Shown here: positions 1 to 11,746 of the stretch, piece after piece
Numbering within the stretch: position 1 is the stretch's first letter
How the letters are laid out: every line of letters begins with the position of its first letter
Assembly: GCF_019925205.1 (NCBI RefSeq)
Contig: NC_083561.1
Location: forward strand, 14,507,217-14,571,216
Reading direction: 5' to 3'
DNA: 64,000 nucleotides
Source: Metopolophium dirhodum
Lineage: Eukaryota > Arthropoda > Insecta > Hemiptera > Aphididae
Program-made: the position numbers and the translations under genes
The notes under the pieces: model-generated
What the model was told of the DNA's origin: nothing
The model's input: only the letters and a program-made list of their open reading frames with translations
The model's database searches: none

Positions 1-1179
1 TGACATGATTGTCGATTGACGTGTAATCCCGAATAAAAATAATATGCCTTGATCTTCTCACATCTAATTAGTAATTATCTTATAATTTTTCTGAGATCCA
101 TTTAACATTACCCAGATGACACCACAATAAGGAGGCGATTCTCATTATCCTCCAAACAAATATTTCGTTTTTTTTTTATTTTTCATATTTTTAAAATGTG
201 TCTATGCAAATTCGTTATAGGAGAATAATTAAATGATATAAATGTATATAGGTACTAAGGTACCTACTATATTATAATATAATATACATTATTTATTATT
301 TTCAGATTAAATTATCTGACGTGCTTATTATATTTTATCGGTGAAAATGATCGAGCCGAGTTTACAGTCGACCTTTTTTACTACCGGAAATTTCTGGGTG
401 AACCTAACCGAGTGTACAACAAAAAAATGTAATCCGCAAGCCCAGTTTACATTTTACCATTAAGATAGGTTAGACTATAGGTTCAAACCAGCCACACAAT
501 TATAAAAAACCGTCCAATAAAACTGTATGACGTGATCAGCGCCGCAATACATGCGTGTGAATGTGTGTTAAAGAAATGTAGTCCTTTTTTGGAAAAATGC
601 CTAGGTACTGAAAGTTCTATAATGGCAACTTTTTGAATTTGAGTGTACAGTTTATTTCTAATTGACGAATGGTGAAACTTAAAGAGTATTATTTCGAAAT
701 ATTCCATTTTCAGTGGATTTTATGGATGCTGCGTAATAAAATATCATATAACTTTATTATCTGCATATACATATTATAAATAAATATTCATTATAGTTTG
801 ATTATTGTTTTTATTTTTTTATAAAATGTACCTATCGTATTTGAAATATATAAAAAGTAAAAAACATTAAGAGTTAGGTACAACTGCATTAAAACTGTTA
901 ACTGATTATAATATAATATAAATAACATTATTACTACAATATAAAATTAGTTTAGTCATTGATTATTAATAGCACCGCATTTTTATACATAGGACTATTT
1001 GTAATCTGTGGCAAATATAAATTATTGTTTATTACCTAATACCAATTACCATTGAGTATACATTGTATAATATATACTCAATGATATAACATATTACTAA
1101 TTTACTATAAACTAGGTATCTAGTAACTATATATGTATTTCGTTCATTATTTAATATTTATCATCACCGTGTAAACTAT
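1..1179. other. intergenic, no gene seen
   Basis: AT-rich sequence with TAGGTA-type words and short poly-A/T runs. Reading frames in it are short and lack splice context or recognisable motifs. I see no gene or clear mobile element. Confidence 0.5.
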
Positions 1180-3386
1180 TTATTGTGATTGTTGTCTCTT
1201 ACGTTTTCTTACAACTTTTTTATAAGCTTTTTCCCATTTTGTACTCTCTTTGTCGTCATCCGTACCAGGTGGGTGAAGACGCATCTGAAAATATATTATT
1301 GTATTGATTAGATTTTAAATCGTAGATACCAGTAAAAAGTAAAAATACTAATTTTATAAGCTAAAGAAGATAGATGCGTCTGCTAGAAGACTATTTTAGA
1401 ACGGATAATAATAATTATTTTATTAATATATATGTACCTACAAATTATTTGGGTAAAATGTTTAAATATAATTACAAAATTATAAGTATGAAATTATTTG
1501 ATATGAATTCCTTTATTTTTTTATAATAACCTTTCAATTATAGTATTAGTTTTTAATTGTTTATAAGGTTGGTATGTACTTAATATAAAATACAAACAAT
1601 AATCCTTATTTCATTTAGACAATATTAGGTCGAGACGTCGAGTAAGTTATACTTAAATAGTATGAGTACCTACTTTAATACTTTACCACGCTACTCACTA
1701 GGTTTATCAGTATGGCACTATAATGTACCTTTAGTGATATAATGTAATTAAATTAAATTAACTATGGTATTGGTATATCTATGTATATTGTATATAATAT
1801 TATATAATAAATATCTATAAGACGTATTACTCGGTTTCTACAATTTTGATAAGATTCTTTAGATATAACTGTTAGGGTTCAGCCGTTCAGGGGGCCCCTT
1901 TAACTTTATCGGATTCCGTAAACTTAGAAATTAAAAATCAGTTTTTTTCAGTATAGTATTATTTTATAACCCCTACTCTCAGAATATGTCTTCCTATAGT
2001 ACGGCCTTGCTATTACTTATATATTTTAACAAATGTATTTCAGATTATACACTAATAGTAAGCATGTAACTCTAATTATTATGTTTATTTTTTTAGTATA
2101 TTGTAGTATAACAATGCATAAATTATTAATAGGTATATAAAGATTTATAATTTATATTAATGTGTATATTGACCGACACCTGCAAGTTGCAAGGAATATA
2201 ATAAATTACTATAGGTACCTACGTTTAAATATTATGTGCCGCACCTCAAGCCACACCCATATACAAGGCTATATATTATATATATAATATTAAATATAAA
2301 TTTAGAATATTTTAATATAACAAGCATTAAGCATAGTAAAATAAACAAATGATTTCTCTTAGTTAGCGTGCAAAATGTATATAAAATATTATGTTATTCG
2401 CAAAAATTAAATGTATATTTCGGTAGGATTATACAACCTCTTACATTACAGAGCGTTATTTTGTTAGAGTTATTCTAGTCGTTATTTCCGAATAAACTAT
2501 CCAGTTGTTTCTTCGACAATCTCTTCTGAAAGTTATATACATATATTAATATAATTTTAATGATTAAGTTTCAATGTACCTAGTATTAATAATGTTGTTC
2601 TGTAGCAAATATTCATTAAATTACATCATTAATATTATTAACAAAAACGTAATACATATTATAATAACCTATAATATATATATATATACACTATTTGTAT
2701 ATAAAATGTATTATTGGACAAGTATGTAAACATCACATTTTTTACTTTTATCATAATATACATAATAATAAAACACCAATATTTGTATTAATAATTTCGT
2801 CTTACCATGATTCTATATTTTTCCTTGCAAGCATATTCAGTTTCATCGACGTCCTGAAAGCAATCGGATTTGTAGTCTTCGGGTAAAGGTTTTCCATCAA
2901 ATTCGCATAATTTTTTTAATGGTCTTGAATGTACAAACAATTTATCAAAACCTAGAATTGTATTTCTAATTATATACACTTGAAAACAAAAACAGTAACT
3001 TTTATTACGCAGTTACCAGTAGGTTTATTTAATGGACAATAAAATACATTAGGTGTTTTTTTGTCGTATACAATCGATTTTCTCATCATATCACCAGCTA
3101 ATACCACATTCTAAACACATTGTAACATTAATATTATGATTAATATAATTTATACACATGCCTATCAAATTAATAATATTTTTTTTACACATAAATAATA
3201 GACATAATAAGTAGGTATGCTAATAAATACATAATTATTTATTTATTATTTATAAAATCTTTTCATTTAGTTTACCACCAGTATTGAGAATAAGAAAAGA
3301 AGTTGACATGTAGATAGATCTGAAAAAAACAAACACAATTTGACTTTAAATGATGTTTTAAATATTATGGTGAAACATAAATACAT
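1180..3386 (-). CDS. putative small secreted cysteine-containing protein, micro-exon gene
   Basis: I do not recognise this protein. The exons, all with GT-AG borders and compatible phases, are: 3276-3386 or 3276-3319, 3017-3110, 2806-2951, and a last exon at either 1180-1284 or 2475-2525. The 3' half of the first exon reads as a hydrophobic leader (QLLFLFSILVNVVLAG) that runs across the first splice junction, so a signal peptide is likely. The mature part follows (GDMMRKSIVYDKK..., then ...FYCPLNKPTGFDKLF...) and has four cysteines, in FYC, KKLC, SDCF and YACKEKY. The longer last exon ends in a lysine/arginine-rich tail (KKVVRKRKRQQSQ), and its stop codon overlaps an AATAAA signal. The start is uncertain: an in-frame ATG lies at 3384-3386, but a TTTTTTTCAG acceptor at 3320-3329 suggests a separate upstream start exon. 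Small secreted proteins made from micro-exons are common among aphid salivary effectors; that role here is inference only. Confidence 0.55.
2475..2525 (-). CDS. alternative last exon of the secreted-protein gene
   Basis: A CAG acceptor is followed by 16 in-phase codons (KRLSKKQLDSLFGNND) and TAG. It lies between the third exon (donor at 2804-2805) and the more distal last exon at 1180-1284. Both acceptors fit the same phase-0 donor. It could be a genuine alternative terminal exon, or chance sequence. Confidence 0.35.
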   Translation of the reverse strand, partial: KRLSKKQLDSLFGNND

Positions 3387-3653
3387 ATACAAAGGCGTAT
3401 CTACTTAAATTACAGAAAAAAATTAAATATATAATGAAAAATTTGAAAACTGAAATATAAATTTCCAAATGTTGATTGAGTAAGAGTTCCAACTGTTAAC
3501 TTTCCCTCGATAACTATTTACTATTGAGTATACCGCGAAGTAACCAAGAGGACTCTATAGATATGGACCATACTACAATAATCTTCTTTTCCTGTATGGT
3601 TGAAAATATTCATGTTCAAAAGTCTAGAACAATTTATTCTAATTAGGTGTAGG

Positions 3654-4101
3654 CAAGCCCGGATTAAGTGGGTCTAGGAGGGACACGGCCCAAGGGTTGA
3701 TTTTGGGGGCTCATTAGTATCTCCAAAATATTTACTTTTTAATGCGTTAAAAACAGTTTTCAAACAAATTTAATAATTATAATAGGTGGTAATTATAAAA
3801 TAAAAATGTTCTTAATTTTATATCACGAAAAATTATTAAATTATAATAAATATAAAATTGATATTCTATATGATGAAGTTTATAGAATGGGAGTAATAGA
3901 CTACATAGTACATGTCTACATCGTACGCATAGATGATATAGTATTTATTATCAATGATTGACGTGGTAATATAGTACAAAATTATACAATTTTATACAAT
4001 CGTAATAGTAGGGATACAATTTTTTGAAGTTAAATTTTAAAGGGAGCCTCTATAAGTGTATGCGATGTTCCGGGACCCAATTAATCCTTAATCCGGGCTT
4101 G
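3654..4101. mobile_element. hAT-type non-autonomous element
   Basis: Terminal inverted repeats CAAGCCCGGATTAAG at the left and the reverse complement at the right (about 15 bp). The flanking 8-bp direct repeats are GGTGTAGG and GGTGTAAG, with one mismatch. The inside is AT-rich and has no ORF. An 8-bp target duplication is characteristic of the hAT superfamily. Confidence 0.75.
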
Positions 4102-5583
4102 GGTGTAAGTCATATATTTTATATTAATTTAAAAACTACGTTTATTGTATATGATATTATATTATATCATATATAATACATTTATGGTATTGGTATAGAT
4201 ACAGAAAAACCGGGTTTGAGTTGTCGTATTTGTCGTGCAGACATAGGTATTATGCAGTTACGTCCATATATAGCGGAGGAACTATATACGGTCTGGGCCA
4301 CCCATAGATAATAAATCCTACTTCAATATAATACATGTATTATATATATGGAACCATCTGGATCTTGGCCCAGAATAATCGCGATACCGTATATTATGGA
4401 TAACTATTATTATAGTATCTATTTTTTATAAACATTTTTTATGCTAAACGAATTAATCAAAACGAAATGCGACGCCCGTTTTCCGAAAACTACTGTACAC
4501 TTTTCATGTCAAGGTACGCACATCTCCAGTCACCTATATACCTAATATTTTATTCACACTTTACAGTTCAGAGGTTTCTGCTAATGGAGTAGGTTTATAC
4601 CAGAATTGTATGAAATAGGAATAGGACGGTCAGGTGGCAATTATTATTAATACCTACGAGGTACCTACGACTTTCGTCGCTACGATAGTGTTATGATTCA
4701 TAACTTATGAAGAATTTATTTTGTTTACGTAGGTAGTATAATTATTATATTTTGTGTAGGTTTGTAAAATCCAAGTACAACCTTAAACAAAAACAGGATG
4801 ATCTATTAAGTGTCTACATTCAATATTTTAAAGTTTTAACTTTTTTTTAAATTATATTTCTACGTAATTAGATTGCATTATTGCAAATATATTTTGAATA
4901 TAAGTACAATTTAAAATTTCTTATCGTTTTTATCGTTTTCATTTTTTTAAGTCTCCTTTTTTAATAAAATTTTAAAAATACATTCTAATTTCATATTCCT
5001 AAGCAGCTGATATAGTTTAAATAAAGTTTAATACATCTTAATTCTTGGGATTAGAAAAAAAATAATTTTTTTTTTAAATTTTCTTTTGCAGTGCTATTAA
5101 ATTATGTAAAATTAATATTGTTTTCAAAAAGTTGAAACTTCAAAATAATGAGTGTATATGTATGTTTAAGACATTTTAGTAGACACTTAGATGGTCACCC
5201 AGATCCTTTTGTATAGTTGTATGTATAGTATATCTACCTAAGAATAGTCGAGTTTTATGCGCCGTCAAACAATAATGAAACATGCGTATTGCGTACCTAT
5301 GTATAATACTTATATAGGTATTACTTATTAGGTATAATATATTGTGCGTTATCGTTGCAGCTTTATTATATTTTTTAATAATTTATAATATAACATGAGT
5401 TTATAATTATTTCTACATATTGTATCTATTTTTTTTAAACGTATGTGTCTTACGCTCTTACGTCACATTCCCTTACTTTTTAGTTTTTAATGAATCATAT
5501 AAAATCTAAATATTGGTACAGTTTAGTGCATACAAATTATTGCAGAGTCTGTATAACAATATATTACATAATATAATACGTAC
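4102..5583. other. intergenic, no gene seen
   Basis: AT-rich, without coding signal. A weak inverted pair (TCTGGGCCA near 4291 and TGGCCCAGA near 4366) may be a decayed miniature element. Confidence 0.45.
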
Positions 5584-5759
5584 CTAGTCGAGTCTCAATA
5601 TCTATTGAATATTGATAATCTCAAGGGGTATACAAATTAATTCGACTTAAGCGTTTTTCGAGTTATACCTAAATCTCAAATATAACTTATAAACATTTCA
5701 AATGGCAAGAAAAACTTCGTACTATTATAAAAGTTTTCGAGTTATTGTGACTCGACTGT
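5584..5759. mobile_element. Tc1/mariner- or pogo-like MITE
   Basis: About 175 bp with terminal inverted repeats close to CAGTCGAGTCNCAATA at both ends and TA-like flanks. No ORF. The short size, pogo-style termini and TA target suggest a miniature derivative of a Tc1/mariner/pogo transposon. Confidence 0.6.
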
Positions 5760-7650
5760 ATAAGTGTATAACCTATATAATATCTTACCTAAATACCTAT
5801 ATATTTAGGGTAACCTATTAGAATTATACCTATATAATACCTATATTAATATTATGTATTTAAATACTGGAGCATATAACCACCTACTGATTTGCCAAAC
5901 TCATCAGGCGTCTACTATATGTACAGTCTTCAAATAAAGAAAAAAGTACGAATTTTTATAGTGTAGAAAGAATTAGTAATAAATAATAATATATAAATAT
6001 AATGTGTATAGTATACTTACCTACCTAAGAATTGAAGAATAGGTAGGTAAGTACATATTCTGTATTATACCTACCTAATTTAGTATTGAATTTTAACCGT
6101 TAGACTATAATATAAAGTACCAACCTATATTAATAGAACGCGTCTTCCATTAATATTAAAATATTCCATAACTCTTACACAATCTTAAATAGGTAGGTTT
6201 AAAAAAACAAAATCTCTAAAAAATATTATGCTTTTCGAAAATATGAGAATTATTTATACACTAGACAGTAGACATTTATATACACGGTGATTATTTTAAG
6301 TTAACATACGGTCATTAATTTGCTTGAAAAGTTCGTATTACATTTTTAAAAACGTTCTTAAAATATCTTTTATATATTTTAATTATTGTTTGTACACCGG
6401 AATCAATCAAAAAATCTACTTTGGAATATATAAAATTAAAATGTATTATTGATTAGTGATTAAAAATGTATAACAATACAATTATAACAACATAGGACAA
6501 AATAAGATATATAGATTTTCCTATATCTTTTTAAAAACGATCATGAAAAGATTGTCTTTAAGAAGGCATTATAGGCAATACTATATAGCTATTATATTAT
6601 AGCTATTTGAGATACTTGGTGAGTAATGAGTGTTTACTGTTAAAAAAATTATAATTTACACGGGCACACAGCTATACCCTAAAGAATAATATTATATTAT
6701 ATTACCTACACAATAGCTGAATACGTAAATATTGTATTTATTTAATTCCAAGCGTAATATTACTAAGGTTGTTAAAATTAACAACACGAACTAATCTAAA
6801 ATTCTAAAATTAATATTATTTACCCATGTTTCTTCGGTTTTAAAATGTAATCGTCAAATTAAACACAAAACTTTTTACTAAATATAACACAATAAACTGC
6901 ACGGATATAATATTATTTTCATTGCTTACACATACGCGGGCTACGGACACACAGTAAAGGACTGCATAAAGAATGTAAAAGTATACACCGTAGCCTTCTA
7001 TACCTTCTATGACATCACATGTATACCTACGTCTGGTTATGTTAGCAATAGTAGTGGGCGTTAACCCACGTTACCTGGCACAAGTAACAGGAAACCAGTT
7101 ATTTTAACAATACGCGTCAAGAATGGAAAGGGAACATTCTAACTGATTCTTGGGTTCACTGATTTCATTGGACCATTATAATATATACCTGTATACAGAC
7201 GTAAGATCTTCGGACTAAAAAAACCATTCATATTCATAATAAGTCGGTACTCGGTATACATATTAGGATACGTTACTCGGACAATAAATTTATGCTTCTG
7301 CTGTTGAGAATAAAAAAAAATGTACTAAACACGTGTTGATATTATAAAGAAATAGGTACGAATACAATAAATTCACGAGACCTATAATTGGGAGTAGACG
7401 ATCCAAAATGTGGTATAATGTTTGGGAGAATACTTATATACCGATTTACTGATTGGGTGAGTGTTTATTCCACAAAAAATACAGTTTCAGCGAATGAGTA
7501 TAATATTACAAATACTAAATAGGTTTATATAGGTAAATTGATTTTTATACTGTATAGTAAATAGTAATGTATTATGTATACATTGTTAATTGAAACATAA
7601 AGCCACATAAAAAATACATAATAAACAATTAATAATGAACTCTTAACATT
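5760..7650. other. intergenic, no gene seen
   Basis: AT-rich, no supported ORF. An inverted pair of ACTTACCTACCT / AGGTAGGTAAGT lies near 6015-6055. Confidence 0.45.
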
Positions 7651-8596
7651 AAAAAGCGGGTAAGTGGATGTCACACTGTTGTACAGTAGGTTACAAGTGG
7701 GTGACTGTAATGGATGGTGTTCAGTTTTTTCGGTTTGTCAGTCTAGGATATTTTATATTGTACGTATTTATAGTGTAATTACTTATTAATTATTATTAAT
7801 ACAGTAGACGGTTAAGTTGAATTATTATTACTTGTTTATATTATCATATTTGTACATAATAATATACTTTAGAAGCTTCAAATATCCACGAATAATATTT
7901 TTTAAATATAACACATAACGACATAACTAAAATCGTTCTTCTTTGTTTAAATATCTAATTTCTTCCAAATTTAAACATAAAATAACTAAAATAATTAATA
8001 AACTGTGTTTTATATTTTTCAGTTTTTTTGGTTACAGAATAACCTATTCACGTGTTACTTTGTTTTAAATTTTCAATCATTAGATATAAAAGTTGAACAT
8101 TTTAACAATTTTGATCTACAAAATAATTTTTAAATTTTAAATTTTGTTAAATTCGAACTTTAATTGCATATATAAAGAAAATTGTGCCTATATATTTTGT
8201 ATATATATTATATTTTACTGAAACCATCTGAGGCCGTTTAATATTATTGTAAACTTATTATAAAATTGTCAGTGCCTCCAAAGCAATTATATTTATTTCA
8301 TATACATTTTGGGCTTCCAAGCCAGCTATTTATTCTGTTTTATTTAAAAAGAGCAAGGTCACAATCTACCTTTATTTTAAATAAACAAGAGAATATATTT
8401 ATATACCGTCCACACTTATTCATTTCTATAGCGACAAAGATTGCAGGCCACTATTACTGTGGTCACCTTATGCGCGAACAACTATACTGTCTATACTAAA
8501 CATTACTTTTCGTCTACCTATACAAAAAAAAACATGTAGGTAATTGTGAGATCACTAAGATCAATCCATTAATCGTTCCGCTCAGAATCTTAAATA
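7651..8596 (+). repeat. aphid interspersed repeat family 1, copy A
   Basis: The left part (from AAAAAGCGGGTAAGTGGATG) matches 43274 onwards. The middle (TTTTAAATTTTCAATC...TAAAAGTTGAACATTTT) matches 19885 and 43500 onwards. The right end (ATTAATCGTTCCGCTCAGAATCT) matches the ends near 20548 and 44670. It is a shared multi-copy family of about 1-1.4 kb with no intact coding frame. Its transposon class is not evident from these copies. Confidence 0.7.
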
Positions 8597-8763
8597 ATGC
8601 AAGATTTTCAAGAAGAAAATTTGATACGTATCAAACTATCAACTGCAGGGAATAGTGTGACGTAGACGAATGTAGGTACGTATATTGCTATTGTATATAA
8701 GTATATTGCATGTGTAACTTCTTTAACGCTCATACGTATACGGCATACGCTATACGTATCAAA

Positions 8764-9144
8764 TATCCAGGGGTCACTGGGGCCAGGGTGGGCAAGTGCC
8801 CCCCAACATTTAATTTTGCCCCTCCTTTGCCCCTTATATTATTTATATTCATTTAATACTAATAAATAATGGTATGTTGATATTTAGATATAATCATAAT
8901 AATAAAATAAAATAAATAATACTAACATAAGAAATTGCATTTATTGATTTTTATTTTAATAGGTAATATCAATATGTTGCTATTTAGATACTTTAAAAGC
9001 CCTCTCTTTATTTATTTAATTGCAATGAACATAAAATATAAATGAGCATATAACACATTCGTAAGTCATAAGTCATATAACCTTATTACAAGTTTATATA
9101 AAACATATTATTATTTATTATATAAGTATTCTATGAAAATGTAC
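8764..9144. repeat. possible edge of a hAT-like repeat
   Basis: It begins with GGTCACTGGGGCCAGGGTGG and a C-rich stretch, the style of hAT-type element ends elsewhere in the window. I could not find a convincing right end. Confidence 0.25.
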
Positions 9145-9310
9145 TTTTGTATTTCCAATAATATGGTTTATTAAGAAGTTTGAGAGTACATCTATTATCA
9201 ATATTGTAGAAGAGAAATTAAACTATATCTGTATACAAGTCACTTTTCGATATTTTAATTACTAAACTCAATAATTCAAATTCAAAAAGTAAAATATCAC
9301 AAGTTTTAGA
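9145..9310 (+). repeat. interspersed repeat family 2, copy 1
   Basis: It matches 51757-51908 over about 150 bp, sharing the words CCAATAATATGGTTTATT, ATTATCAATAT and ACTAAACTCAA at the same spacing. No coding content. Confidence 0.65.
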
Positions 9311-10070
9311 GTTAAATATTAGACGTTTGTCGTTTAAAATAAAATATCGGAAATCGATGACTCCTACCTATAATACAAACCTAGATAAACTTCGCTAAGC
9401 TATATTATTTGAAATACGAAACTAAGTTTCAGTGTTTCACTAAAATTCACATTTGTAAAATGCTGCGTTATTGACATGTGCATGCACGTGCGGGTGGGCT
9501 CTGCTATTTATTTTATATTTATTCACACTAATGATCACTTACTACGCACACATTTACTACATTTACACGACCCGCATGCACACAAATAGAAAATTGCCTA
9601 TATTGAACTCCTTGGAAACGGTCGGTATGCATACCCCTTAATATAGTTAATACCAGTTATATTAGGTATTTAGATTGCATTTGCTACATTTATTAGGGGC
9701 AATTTAATAATAGTGTCTTGGATTCAGATGATATAAATTCCAAAACCTAAGATCTGTTACGCAAATCACAATTTAATACTTACTTAAAAACGAGCGTGCG
9801 CTTCGTGCTCTTCTACCAAAATGTCTATAATTAACTCAAAAAGAGTCAATATATTTTGAAAATTGTATCATGTATGTAAATGACCCTACGTCTCTACGTA
9901 TATTACGACTTAACATAGGTAATATTTTAGTAAGTTGTTTAAGTGCATCAGTGCACCACAAAACAACATGGGTATTTACTGGATTTAGCCAGAAAGGCTA
10001 ATTTGAACTGTATAGAATTGATATCTTTTCATTTTTTTCTCTGACGAAGTCGGGTTATACCTTTAGTTTA

Positions 10071-10570
10071 AAACAGGGCTTTAAAACGTTTTTATAACGT
10101 TATGAGTAGGTATAACGTTGGTAACAATTCAAAAAATGATTGAAATCGATAACGGATAACATATCGGTAAACGATTGAAAACGGATAACGGATAACGAAA
10201 CAGAAACGATAAACAACTGAAACAAATAATTGCTTGAAAAAAAAAAAATATTTTTAAAATTATAACTATCAGTAAAATATATATTATGGCTGTTTTTCTA
10301 ATATTTTATTTTTCAATCACTCTATTTTGTGTAAGAAACAAGCTATATCCATCAGATAACGCCAAGCACTTCATAACTTTTAAATTTGTGAAACGTTTAA
10401 ACGCTTAAGTTGAATAACGTTAAAATTTTTATAACGTTTAAAAGCATAAATTGAATAACGTTTGAATTCTTTATAACGTTAAACAGTCATTCGATCATAA
10501 CGTTTAATATACGTTTAATATACCGTTTTCAATAAAAGTTATATCAATTGATTCATTGAGTCTTTGGGGG
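10071..10570. repeat. AACGTT-rich repeat region
   Basis: It contains many copies of ATAACGTT, AACGGATAAC and AACGTTTA in both orientations, beginning CAGGGCTTTAAAACG and fading near 10540. It resembles a degenerate DNA element with internal sub-repeats. No clean termini or target duplication found. Confidence 0.4.
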
Positions 10571-11746
10571 TTTTTTCAAATCACGAAGTAATATTTTTTT
10601 TGTTCACTTATATGATTGAACAGATTGATATTGATTATTGGTTAAGCATTATGTTGCTATTATAATAAAATTGGTAGAAATATGGTATATACATTTTTTT
10701 TACCAGTATATTTATAAAAATAAAAAACAAATCTTTAGGCAACACCGGACGGGACTGCTACTTGCTAGTGAGTAAATAACAATAATATTCAATAAATTAA
10801 CATATATTAATATATGCTGTTTTTTACCAAAAAATAGTTAAACCTAATCATTAACTAATAGTAATTTTAATAAGTTAAAAATATCCTCAGAAATAAACTG
10901 ATGGTCTCCGCACAGACTCGTTTTTTGAATACAATAATTTATAAGAAACTTCCCGCGTTTTCTTATTTATTAAATTATTCATTCAATTTTTGGCAATAAG
11001 TTAATGAAATATAATGCTTGTATAAATTTTTTTTTTGAAAACGCCTAAAATTTTTTAAAAATGTTTAAAATTGTACAATTTAAAATAAATAAAAAATTAT
11101 CTGCACATAAGTACAAAACAGTAGAAGGTTGACTAAAAAATAAGAAATAAATCATAAAATATATTATTGTTTAATGTTTAAGTGTAAACAAATAATAAAA
11201 TAAGCTTTAAGCTTATATTGTTCTAAAATTAAGTCTTATGAACAGCTAACAAACGTTAACCCCTATGACTAGACACATACTTAAAATCCTTATTTACTAT
11301 TCATTTTACATTAAAACATTGTGCAAATATATAGTTTAAAGCTCAACAATGTTTTATAAAGGTAACAAATTATTATTATAACAAATTTTAACAAATATCA
11401 AGACTTGTTTCAGTGACAGTGTTTCGTAATACATAATAATACAAATTAATAATGGTAATTGGATTCAACTGATTTAAGTTATATGGTGTTATAAGTACTA
11501 AAGATATATTTTATGCTAAAATAATTTCTATTATAGTTTAACTTATAAGTACATTTTAGTATAAATTAGATATTGGTCAATTGTGATTATATAATTGTGA
11601 TAAATTAAAGTATGATTTTTTTATATATATCACATTGTCTTATAAAGCTCATTAGTTGCTAATTGAAGCACAGCCCAATTTAATATTTTGTACGTGCAAA
11701 AAAACACAAGGAATTATTTCTTCAATAAAGAAAAAACTATGCTAAA
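10571..11746. other. intergenic, no gene seen
   Basis: AT-rich with no coding signal. The part nearest 11746 should include the 3' UTR of the CDC50 gene. Confidence 0.45.

Noticed and set aside
6015..6055. TACCTACC inverted repeat as an operator or hairpin
   Set aside because: TACCTA/TAGGTA words are very common throughout this genome, so a chance inverted pair is expected.
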